A stretch of 5,381 nt of DNA from an uncultured bacterium (lineage in GTDB: Bacteria; Cyanobacteriota; Vampirovibrionia; Gastranaerophilales; Gastranaerophilaceae). The stretch lies in the NCBI GenBank assembly GCA_946183815.1, contig CAMHDG010000128.1:1-5381 (forward strand), read 5' to 3'. The stretch's first letter is position 1, and each line of letters opens with the position of its first letter. This document shows positions 1 through 5,381 of this stretch, piece by piece. The notes beneath the pieces were generated by a model. It searched no databases. It had not been told where the DNA came from and saw nothing but the letters and a program-made list of their open reading frames with translations. A program made the translations under genes and the position numbers.

Positions 1-55
1 TTCACTATTCACTATTCACTAAAGGGCAACTTCGTTGCCCGCTAAACAATAATTT
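1..55 (+). repeat. Left copy of a composite intergenic repeat
   Basis: Three exact copies of the 7-mer ttcacta fill positions 1-21. A perfect 7-bp hairpin follows (gggcaac 24-30, loop ttc 31-33, gttgccc 34-40), then the core taaacaataattt at 43-55. The same 13-bp core occurs in inverted orientation at 5311-5323, where it is again flanked outward by a small stem-loop and then GTGA/TCAC-type tandem repeats. The shared order of parts in both copies argues for one repeat family. No protein-coding potential is seen. The element may continue beyond the window edge. Confidence 0.6.
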
Positions 56-216
56 CCCATTTTATTAAGTTTTGTAACACCAATAAAATAAAAAAGTCAA
101 TTTCTATTTAGATAAAAACTTTATATAAATGTAAGCGGGATTTAAGGGGATAAATAGTCTTGAAAAATTCTCTTACAACGGGAAAAAAGTTAAGTTGAGA
201 TGTTCTTGATATTCAT
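56..216. other. AT-rich intergenic DNA with no recognised gene
   Basis: This stretch lies between the left repeat and the terminator of the 423-aa gene. I find no open reading frame with a credible start and ribosome binding site on either strand, and no convincing promoter or structured RNA. It holds runs of A and T and one G-rich patch (aaggggataaata near 144-156) that loosely resembles the 10-bp repeat at 3871-3900. That resemblance is imperfect and may be chance. Confidence 0.5.
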
Positions 217-256
217 AAAAAAATCAAAAGACAGGTGTTGCCAGCACCTGTCTTTT
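217..256 (-). terminator. Rho-independent terminator of the 423-aa gene
   Basis: On the minus strand, a perfect 12-bp stem (arms 256-245 and 237-226, core gacaggtg/cacctgtc) encloses a 7-base loop and is followed by GA and seven T residues (223-217). It starts 22 bases after the TAA stop at 281-279, as expected for the end of the paralog transcription unit. The stem is symmetric, but the plus-strand side has a weaker T-tract, so it works best for minus-strand transcription. Confidence 0.9.
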
Positions 257-278
257 AAGTTTATGTTCTTTGATATTA

Positions 279-1550
279 TTACATAACAACTGATGGTTGA
301 GAATTTCCATTCTTATCATCATCTTTGTCTTTATCCTTGTCCGTACCGTTAGGATTTTTAGAGCCTTCTGGAGCAAGTTTATCGGCTGCCTCCTGACCTT
401 TTTCACGGTCTTCACCAGCCTTTTCATCTGATTCATCATAATTTTCACCAGTTGATTCAATATATTGCTGTTGCTGACCAATCATAGTATTCAAATCATT
501 TACATGATTAGACATTTCACCACCTGCAGCACCACATTCAAATTCATTTGTAGTTTTATCTCTCATTGAATTTGTTGCAACCCCAAGTAGTGATGCGGAT
601 ACTAAAAGCATTGCACAGGCAATAAGTGCCGGAGGGATTTCCCAAAAAGTTTTAAATGATGATGCTGCTTTTGCCGCATCAAGACCGCAAATTATAGTTG
701 CAACCCCTAATAATGTTGAAACAATTGCGCCACCAACACCAAGCCCCGTACCAACTTTTAAGAAATCTGATACAGTAGTACCACCATCGGCAACACCTAA
801 GGCTTCACCATTTGCTTCTTGATAACCTTCTAGTTTTTCTTTTGTTTCGTCAAGCCCCTCTTGATCTTCAGCAAAATCTTCTTCGTTTATCTTTTTCATT
901 TGATTTTTAATTCCTGAAGCACCCGCTGCATCACCAGCTGCCTCACAATCAGCCAGTTGTTGTTTTAAATCTGCCAACTGTGCCGCCTTTTCGTTCATAC
1001 CATTAGTCATTTCATCATTTTGTTCTTGATACAATTCCATATCTTCATTCATCATATCCATTGTATCTTCCATTGCAGCGGCATGAGCATCTATGATTTC
1101 ATTAGTTCCATCTGCGTTATCTCTTGCTGTTGTTCGATCTTTATAAGCATTATCATATTGATTGACACAAACTAAAGATAATGCACTCAAAACAGCCATT
1201 CCAATTGCACCAGCCATTGCCCCGATAACATTTGTATAAATTGGCATTTTTAATAACGCTACGGCACCTGCTGCACAAGCAACCGCACCGCCACCAGTAG
1301 CGATTGCATTACCTGTTTGACCACCATGTGAATCTGCCTTTTCTGCATCTTCTATCGAATCACGACCATTCTTTTTAGAATTATCTATATTCCCGTAATC
1401 TATTTCATCTTTTTCCTCTGGTGTAACATAACGATCAATCAAATGTTTCTGCGCAACATCCAAATTATCATACGTTTCTTTATCACCATAAATCTGTGCT
1501 GCATTTGATTGTGTTATTTGACCATATCCAGGTACAGGACTTACGCCCAT
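279..1550 (-). CDS. Hypothetical four-TM protein with Met-rich helical middle (paralog A)
   Basis: I do not recognise a known family for this 423-aa protein. The start is ATG at 1550 with AAAGGAG five bases upstream (1562-1556). There is no signal peptide. In order: a conserved soluble N-terminus (1-80, beginning MGVSPVPGYG); a Gly/Ala-rich hydrophobic hairpin (about 81-101 and 105-129); a long acidic helical region (about 140-260) with seven methionines between 160 and 185 and a Gly/Ala-rich break near 205-213; a second hydrophobic hairpin (about 266-290 and 303-326); a conserved segment with FECG (Cys339) to GSKNPNGT (396-403); and a short Asp/Lys-rich disordered tail. Four membrane passes would put all soluble parts on one side of the membrane. 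It is a close paralog of the upstream 454-aa gene. It is last in its unit and followed by a strong terminator. A membrane-anchored scaffold or a pore-forming or secreted protein is possible, but nothing seen decides this. Confidence 0.88.
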   Translation of the reverse strand: MGVSPVPGYGQITQSNAAQIYGDKETYDNLDVAQKHLIDRYVTPEEKDEIDYGNIDNSKKNGRDSIEDAEKADSHGGQTGNAIATGGGAVACAAGAVALLKMPIYTNVIGAMAGAIGMAVLSALSLVCVNQYDNAYKDRTTARDNADGTNEIIDAHAAAMEDTMDMMNEDMELYQEQNDEMTNGMNEKAAQLADLKQQLADCEAAGDAAGASGIKNQMKKINEEDFAEDQEGLDETKEKLEGYQEANGEALGVADGGTTVSDFLKVGTGLGVGGAIVSTLLGVATIICGLDAAKAASSFKTFWEIPPALIACAMLLVSASLLGVATNSMRDKTTNEFECGAAGGEMSNHVNDLNTMIGQQQQYIESTGENYDESDEKAGEDREKGQEAADKLAPEGSKNPNGTDKDKDKDDDKNGNSQPSVVM

Positions 1551-1580
1551 AAATACTCCTTTATCTAATCTTACTTTTTA

Positions 1581-1610
1581 TGCATGGTTACACCATACTT
1601 TGCATGGATA
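1581..1610 (-). promoter_or_regulatory. Candidate promoter and operator of the 423-aa gene
   Basis: Two near-identical 10-mers (tgcatggtta at 1581-1590 and tgcatggata at 1601-1610) lie 20 bp apart, close to two helical turns. Between them is a possible -10 box, TATGGT on the minus strand (1597-1592), 41 bases before the ATG. The same bases form an imperfect inverted repeat (1582-1598, accat/atggt core). The other paralog has a similar ATGCAA-TATAAT-GT arrangement before its start. No good -35 hexamer is visible, so an activator could be needed or the promoter call may be wrong. Confidence 0.3.
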
Positions 1611-1683
1611 ACGACACATTTCACAAAATCTTTAGTTTCTATCAAAGTAAATTTACATTTATTTACAATTAGTCAGTTAAATT

Positions 1684-3048
1684 TTAAGTATTCGAACTAC
1701 CTGACGAACTACCTGACGAACTACCGTTACCATTTCCACCATTATTAGAGCCACTATTCCCTCCATTTACAGATACGAAAGGATTTCCTCCAGCATTACT
1801 TGTTCCATTTGGATTTTTTGAACCTCCCGGTGCTAAATCATCTGCAGCCTTTTGACCTTCTTCTCTATCTTCTTGTGCTGCTTCATCAGATTCATCAAAA
1901 TTAACACCGGTTTCTTCAATATAACTTTCTTGTTGCCCCTTCATGTCATCTAATTGTGCGATGTGTTCATCCATTTCACCGCCAGCAGAACCACACTCAA
2001 ATTCCTTAACAGTTTTTGAACCCATTGTAGCAGCACCTGCTGTTAATAATGGTACAGAAATCATAAATAATATATTGGCAGCAATAGCAACAGGTTTTTC
2101 CCAAGGCAATATACCAGACAATAATGCCGTACCACCATTAATCGCTGCAATAGTTGCCGTTACACCTAATATCAATGTATTTAATGCACCCATTACACCT
2201 AAGGCAGTACCCTCACCCAAGAAACCTGAAACTGTTTTTGCGCCATCACTGACACCTGTTGCTTCTGCATTGGCTTCACGATACCCCTCAAGATTTTCTC
2301 GTGTTTCATCCAATGCTTCCTGATCTTCACCAAAATCATCTGTTTTTTCCATTTGCATTAATCGCTCACGGATAGTTTTCGCACCATTTTTATCACCCGC
2401 ATCTTCACAATCCGCTAACTGTTGCATCAAATCCGCAGTTTGTGCTGCTTTTTCATTCATTCCATCTGTCAATAAGTCATTCATTTCCTGATAAATATCC
2501 ATGTCCTCATTCATCAGATCCATCGTATCTTCCATAGCAGATGTATTTGCATCTATTAAACCATTAGTACCTTCTGCGTTATCTTTCGCTTTAACCCTAT
2601 CATCATAGCCACTATCAAATGCTTTTGCAGACACCAAAGCAGCAGCACCTGCTGCTGCAGAAATAGCACCACCGGCAAGTGCTGTCCAACAAATAGTGGA
2701 CATAGCCGTTGTAGATTCAACTGCTTTTTCAAGCATAGGTGCAAATATTAAAAATCCTGCTGCTGCTACACCGGAACCTGCCGTTGTTGCAGTAACATTA
2801 CCAGCCTGCCCGCCATGTGATTCTGCAGCATCTGCATCCTCTATTTGATTCCAGCCATCTTTATGCGCATTATCAATATTTGCCCCAGTTTCATAATCAA
2901 TCTCATCTTTTTGCTCTTGTGGAACATACCGATCGATTAAATGCTTCTGTGCAGGTTCTAATTTTTCGTATGTCTCTTTGTCCTGATAGATTTCTGCTGC
3001 ATTTTGCTGCGTAATCAAACCATATCCAGGAACAGGACTTACACCCAT
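1684..3048 (-). CDS. Hypothetical four-TM protein with Met-rich helical middle (paralog B)
   Basis: This 454-aa protein of unknown family is a paralog of the 423-aa product. The start is ATG at 3048 with AAGGAG five bases upstream (3059-3054). It shares the N-terminus (41 of the first 52 residues identical by hand count), the DSHGGQ/ESHGGQ motif before the first hydrophobic hairpin (about 91-105 and 114-141), and the acidic Met-rich region (Met172, 176, 179, 183, 189, 197). It also shares LADCE (Cys214), a second hydrophobic hairpin (about 281-305 and 318-340), FECG-like Cys352, and GSKNPNGT (409-416). After that the tail is Gly/Ser/Asn low-complexity, unlike the charged tail of the paralog, and is partly built from a 12-bp tandem repeat. 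There is no signal peptide. It probably leads the paralog unit, since a terminator of the preceding gene lies just upstream. Function is unknown. Confidence 0.88.
   Translation of the reverse strand: MGVSPVPGYGLITQQNAAEIYQDKETYEKLEPAQKHLIDRYVPQEQKDEIDYETGANIDNAHKDGWNQIEDADAAESHGGQAGNVTATTAGSGVAAAGFLIFAPMLEKAVESTTAMSTICWTALAGGAISAAAGAAALVSAKAFDSGYDDRVKAKDNAEGTNGLIDANTSAMEDTMDLMNEDMDIYQEMNDLLTDGMNEKAAQTADLMQQLADCEDAGDKNGAKTIRERLMQMEKTDDFGEDQEALDETRENLEGYREANAEATGVSDGAKTVSGFLGEGTALGVMGALNTLILGVTATIAAINGGTALLSGILPWEKPVAIAANILFMISVPLLTAGAATMGSKTVKEFECGSAGGEMDEHIAQLDDMKGQQESYIEETGVNFDESDEAAQEDREEGQKAADDLAPGGSKNPNGTSNAGGNPFVSVNGGNSGSNNGGNGNGSSSGSSSGSSNT
1693..1725 (-). repeat. 12-bp coding tandem repeat (Ser/Gly tail)
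   Basis: The unit cgaactacctga occurs twice in exact tandem (1693-1704, 1705-1716), followed by a partial copy (1717-1725). Read on the minus strand it encodes the repeating Ser-Ser-Gly-Ser near the C-terminus of the 454-aa protein. Because the unit is 12 bp, copy number changes would lengthen or shorten the flexible tail without a frameshift. Confidence 0.8.
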
Positions 3049-3093
3049 GTTGACTCCTTATTCCATTTTTACAACATACCAAGGTACGACAAC

Positions 3094-3122
3094 ATTATAT
3101 TGCATTCATGAATACGGTTTTA
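3094..3122 (-). promoter_or_regulatory. Candidate promoter of the 454-aa gene
   Basis: A perfect -10 hexamer TATAAT lies at 3099-3094 on the minus strand, 45 bases before the ATG. At a 17-base spacing the -35 position reads taaaac (3122-3117), a poor match. There is no TGn extension. It lies downstream of the apt terminator, which fits a new transcription unit starting here. In this AT-rich DNA a single hexamer could be chance. Confidence 0.4.
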
Positions 3123-3170
3123 CCCTGAAAAACTTTAGGATAAACGCAATAATCGTTACATATATTTACA

Positions 3171-3187
3171 CCCCCCCCCAAAAAAAA
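3171..3187. repeat. Adjacent homopolymers C9 and A8
   Basis: Nine C residues (3171-3179) are followed directly by eight A residues (3180-3187), read as T8G9 on the minus strand. The T run is the tail of the apt terminator. The G run lies in the upstream region of the 454-aa gene, about 120 bases from its start. Such tracts are prone to slippage and also to sequencing or assembly error, so the exact length is uncertain. Confidence 0.85.
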
Positions 3188-3211
3188 TAAGAGGAATTTT
3201 GACAATTCCTC
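3180..3211 (-). terminator. Rho-independent terminator of apt
   Basis: On the minus strand an 8-bp perfect stem (gaggaatt 3211-3204 and aattcctc 3198-3191, loop of 5) is followed by TTA and eight T residues (3187-3180). It begins 38 bases after the apt TAA stop (3252-3250) and separates apt from the paralog unit. Confidence 0.85.
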
Positions 3212-3249
3212 CTATGATAAAATTATAATACCATTCTCTTTTCTTAATC

Positions 3250-3795
3250 TTAATCTAAATCTAAATCATATTTCAACATTGAAACAGTATCCACGCCTGT
3301 TTTTTCTTTTATTTTTTCTGCACCTTTTAATGGGGTGAGTTCTATAATAAACGCTGCCGCTTCAACTTTTCCGCCTGCTTTTTTTATCAAATTACAAGCA
3401 GCAGCCGCTGTTCCGCCTGTCGCCAGCAAATCATCAATCACAACAACATTTGAACCTTCCTCAATAGCATCAGCATGTATATGTATCGTGTCCGTTCCAT
3501 ACTCTAACTCATAACTCTCACTTATCGTATCCGCAGGCAATTTGTTTGGCTTTCTCATCATTACAAAACCCGCACCTAATCTCAAAGCAAGAGGTGCTCC
3601 AAAAATAAAACCTCTCGATTCTATCCCTGCTACATAATCAATCTTCTTATCCTTAAACTGCTCATATAAAAAATCTATCATTGCTTCAAACGCTTTTATA
3701 TCTTTTACCCCTGTTGTTATATCCAAAAATTGTATTCCTTTCTTTGGAAAATCAGGCACTATTCTTATCGTTTTCTTTACATCTTCTATTAACAT
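3250..3795 (-). CDS. apt: Adenine phosphoribosyltransferase
   Basis: This enzyme makes AMP and pyrophosphate from adenine and PRPP in the cytoplasm (purine salvage). The 181-aa length matches bacterial Apt. Family marks are clear: the N-terminal PDFPKKGIQFLDIT (14-27), ESRGF (59-63), RKPNKLP (81-87), SYELEYG (94-100), and the PRPP-binding loop VVVIDDLLATGGT (117-129) with the paired aspartates 121-122. The start is ATG at 3795 with AAGGAG five bases upstream (3806-3801). The gene is intact. The C-terminus ends in an Asp-Leu-Asp-Leu-Asp run encoded by short tctaaa repeats, which is beyond the conserved fold. It lies 101 bases after the glycosyltransferase stop with no terminator between them, so read-through is likely, and it ends at its own terminator. 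The product has no obvious functional link to either neighbour. Confidence 0.97.
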   Translation of the reverse strand: MLIEDVKKTIRIVPDFPKKGIQFLDITTGVKDIKAFEAMIDFLYEQFKDKKIDYVAGIESRGFIFGAPLALRLGAGFVMMRKPNKLPADTISESYELEYGTDTIHIHADAIEEGSNVVVIDDLLATGGTAAAACNLIKKAGGKVEAAAFIIELTPLKGAEKIKEKTGVDTVSMLKYDLDLD

Positions 3796-3859
3796 TTCGA
3801 CTCCTTTTACTATTCAATTTTAATAATATTCTGAAACAAGTTCTGTATAACAAGGTCTT

Positions 3860-3865
3860 ATTATA
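3860..3865 (-). promoter_or_regulatory. Candidate -10 box for apt
   Basis: A perfect TATAAT lies on the minus strand at 3865-3860, 64 bases before the apt start. The 10-bp repeat array (3871-3900) begins five bases upstream and occupies the whole -35 region, which reads aggggt at a 17-base spacing instead of a consensus hexamer. If real, transcription may depend on a protein binding the repeats. The local DNA is AT-rich, so chance is possible. Confidence 0.35.
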
Positions 3866-3870
3866 ATAAT

Positions 3871-3900
3871 TTACCCCTATTTACCCCTATTTACCCCTAT
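3871..3900. repeat. Three exact copies of a 10-bp direct repeat
   Basis: The unit ttacccctat occurs three times in perfect tandem at 3871-3880, 3881-3890 and 3891-3900 (ATAGGGGTAA on the minus strand). The third copy contains the TAG stop of the glycosyltransferase gene (3899-3897), and a second in-frame stop TAA follows two codons later. The period is close to one DNA helical turn, so each copy would present the same face. Confidence 0.95.
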
Positions 3901-5237
3901 TTAACACTGCTTAATTCCATATTTTCTTCTTCTTCCACAATTAAACCATGGGTTGTCTTACCCCAATTCATATCTTTTGGTCTGAACAATATTTTTGCGA
4001 AAATATACAATTCCATCGGAAACCATATAATCAACATATATATAGCGGTGTAACTTGCCTCTTTTAAGGCTTCCCACCTTTTCATATTACCATAATGTCT
4101 TAAACTGTATCTTATGGCAATGAAAAAACCAAAAGCCACTGCAAAAGATATAATCACAGACGACATCAACTCATTCTGAAAAACAATCCCCGATTTATGA
4201 GTTATCAACTTGAACCCTCTTATCAACAACTCGAACAAAAACCACAATGGCATTATAAACTCTGTTATATATATAACCATATCTGTTTTCGCACGCAAAG
4301 ACATTTTTTTAGAAAATATCGCCTCAAAGAAATATTCTAAATATCTTCGAATAGTACCCTCAAGCCATCTTCTTCTTTGTCGGAACAAAGGAACAGGATA
4401 CTTAACCCCTTCCTCATACACAATAGCGTCTAAACAGTAACGAACGTCCCAACCCTTCATGTGCAACCTTGTTGACATATCTAAATCATCAGTAATAGTA
4501 TAATTATTCCAACCGCCAATATCATCAAGAGCAGTTCTCTTTATCAACTCACCGTTACCACGTAACTCAACTGCCCCCTTTATTGCATCTCTACCTACCT
4601 GCATATAAGCATCAAGCGTATATTCGTTATTCTGACATTTTGTTAAAATATTTGTTTCTGCCCCCCTTATAACTTTTCTTGCCTGAACAGCACCAACATC
4701 TTCAGGCTGAAGATTAGGAACAAGTTTGTTTAAAAAATCAGGCTCAACTGTTGCATCAGCATCAAAAACCAGAATTGCCTCACCTTTTGCTAATGGCAAT
4801 GCATCATTAAGCACCGCTGATTTCCCGGGGAAAGCACCTTCCTCTCTGTGCAAATATTTTACATCGTCATATTTTTCACAAATTGATTTTATTACATCTA
4901 ACGTATTATCCGTACTTCTGTCATCAATCAATATTATTTCAAAATTAGGATAATCTATCGCTCTTATATTATTAACCGTATATTCTATAACAGATGCCTC
5001 ATTATGAGCAGGTATCATTATTGATATAAAAGGTTTAAAACTCTCATCTATCTCTTTAGGATTTTTCTTTAACTTACGCTTATTATGCCAGAGAGCAAGA
5101 GAAGTATATGCCCCGTACATAGCCATTAAGCATAATAAAATTACCAAACCCCAAATTGTGTTTACATGGTACTGAAAAACATACAAAAATGTCCACAGTG
5201 CCAATAGAATAATAAATAAAAGTATTCTCTCTCTCAT
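3897..5237 (-). CDS. Membrane family-2 glycosyltransferase, processive (poly-GlcNAc/cellulose synthase type)
   Basis: This 446-aa inner-membrane enzyme likely polymerises a sugar from a nucleotide-sugar donor and moves it across the membrane. Two N-terminal membrane segments (about 5-22 and 28-50) precede a cytoplasmic GT-A domain with IPAHNE (75-80), IDDRSTDNT (104-112, Asp105/106), PGKSAVLN (137-144), the metal-binding DAD (159-161), ITDDLD (248-253, with Asp251 at the catalytic-base position) and QRRRW (287-291). The Q-x-x-R-W motif marks processive synthases. Three more membrane segments follow (about 321-344, 358-376, 397-416). Near the C-terminus is NWGKTTH (424-430), typical of PgaC/IcaA-like enzymes, whose length it also matches. 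The substrate cannot be read from sequence, and hyaluronan-synthase-like or other GT2 roles remain possible. The start is ATG at 5237, bounded by an in-frame TAA seven codons upstream. Its ribosome binding site is weak (ggggaattt before ATG, with aggaatt further off), unlike the AAGGAG of the other genes. No pga/ica partner gene is present in the window. Confidence 0.93.
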   Translation of the reverse strand: MRERILLFIILLALWTFLYVFQYHVNTIWGLVILLCLMAMYGAYTSLALWHNKRKLKKNPKEIDESFKPFISIMIPAHNEASVIEYTVNNIRAIDYPNFEIILIDDRSTDNTLDVIKSICEKYDDVKYLHREEGAFPGKSAVLNDALPLAKGEAILVFDADATVEPDFLNKLVPNLQPEDVGAVQARKVIRGAETNILTKCQNNEYTLDAYMQVGRDAIKGAVELRGNGELIKRTALDDIGGWNNYTITDDLDMSTRLHMKGWDVRYCLDAIVYEEGVKYPVPLFRQRRRWLEGTIRRYLEYFFEAIFSKKMSLRAKTDMVIYITEFIMPLWFLFELLIRGFKLITHKSGIVFQNELMSSVIISFAVAFGFFIAIRYSLRHYGNMKRWEALKEASYTAIYMLIIWFPMELYIFAKILFRPKDMNWGKTTHGLIVEEEENMELSSVK

Positions 5238-5266
5238 AAATTCCCCAATTCCTAGTTAATCATACC

Positions 5267-5295
5267 AAAAACACCCAACGATTAAAAGTGTTTTT
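5267..5295. repeat. Inverted repeat upstream of the glycosyltransferase
   Basis: The arms aaaaacac (5267-5274) and gtgttttt (5288-5295) pair over 8 bp around a 13-base loop. It lies 30 bases before the glycosyltransferase start. It could be a weak terminator of a gene lying beyond the right edge, or a structure in the glycosyltransferase leader. The stem is A/T-rich, so stability is modest. Confidence 0.45.
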
Positions 5296-5310
5296 GTGGG
5301 ATGTTTACAT

Positions 5311-5381
5311 AAATTATTGTTTAGAAGCGAACGTAGTGAGCCGATATTTACAAAAGTGATTAAGTGACTAGGTGACTGAGT
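5311..5381 (-). repeat. Right copy of a composite intergenic repeat (inverted)
   Basis: The core aaattattgttta (5311-5323) is the exact reverse complement of 43-55. Outward of it is a small imperfect stem-loop (5327-5341, gc and ac pairs flanking a tandem G-A mismatch, loop gta). Then come period-8 repeats: agtgatta (5355-5362), agtgacta (5363-5370), ggtgactg (5371-5378) and a partial copy at the window edge. The left copy has the same order of parts but period-7 repeats and a different hairpin, so the copies share a plan, not overall identity. Confidence 0.55.

Noticed and set aside
224..481. Minus-strand open frame of 85 codons
   Set aside because: It overlaps the 3' end of the 423-aa gene in another frame, runs through the terminator stem, and the translation is Lys/Met/Leu-biased without any motif.
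1533..1550. Possible N-myristoylation signal (Met-Gly start) hinting at a host-delivered effector
   Set aside because: The consensus needs Ser/Thr at position 6, and both paralogs have Val there.
1943..2323. Plus-strand open frame of 126 codons
   Set aside because: It lies wholly antisense to the 454-aa gene, has no ribosome binding site of the type used here, and its composition is that expected of a complementary frame.
3681..3866. Plus-strand open frame of 61 codons rich in Leu
   Set aside because: It is antisense to the start of apt and its upstream region; the hydrophobic look arises from complementary AT-rich codons.
3871..3900. G-quadruplex from the GGGG runs
   Set aside because: Only three G-runs are present; four are needed for an intramolecular quadruplex.
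3871..3900. CRISPR array
   Set aside because: The 10-bp units are directly contiguous with no spacers and no cas gene is nearby.
4210..4953. Two short plus-strand open frames (76 and 75 codons)
   Set aside because: Both are antisense within the well-supported glycosyltransferase gene.

Overview
This is an AT-rich bacterial stretch of 5.4 kb in which every credible gene lies on the minus strand. Read in the direction of transcription (right to left), the order is a membrane family-2 glycosyltransferase, adenine phosphoribosyltransferase (apt), and two paralogous membrane proteins of unknown function. Strong AAGGAG ribosome binding sites, low GC and the style of the intergenic DNA suggest a gut-type, low-GC bacterium. 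My best guess is the non-photosynthetic cyanobacterial relatives (Gastranaerophilales/Melainabacteria), but this is an impression from style and no gene here proves it.

The layout suggests two transcription units. In the first, the glycosyltransferase (5237-3897) is followed after about 100 bases by apt (3795-3250) and then a clear intrinsic terminator (3211-3180). That gap holds three exact copies of a 10-bp repeat next to a TATAAT box, so apt may also have its own promoter. In the second unit, the 454-aa paralog (3048-1684) is followed after 133 bases by the 423-aa paralog (1550-279) and a strong 12-bp-stem terminator (256-217). Each paralog has a candidate -10 box about 40-45 bases before its start.

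The two paralogs are the most unusual content. Both begin MGVSPVPGYG, lack a signal peptide, and have two hydrophobic hairpins separated by an acidic, methionine-rich helical region. A conserved Cys-containing C-terminal region follows, then a disordered tail. Their soluble parts are about 70-80% identical by hand count, whereas the membrane segments and extreme tails have diverged. I cannot assign a function, and this looks like an undescribed family. Nothing links the paralogs functionally to the apt or glycosyltransferase genes.

The window begins and ends in related intergenic repeats in opposite orientation. Each has short tandem repeats, then a small stem-loop, then an identical 13-bp core (taaacaataattt). 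This may be a dispersed repeat family, and the window edges may be assembly breaks at such repeats. I see no tRNA, rRNA, CRISPR array, transposase or phage gene.
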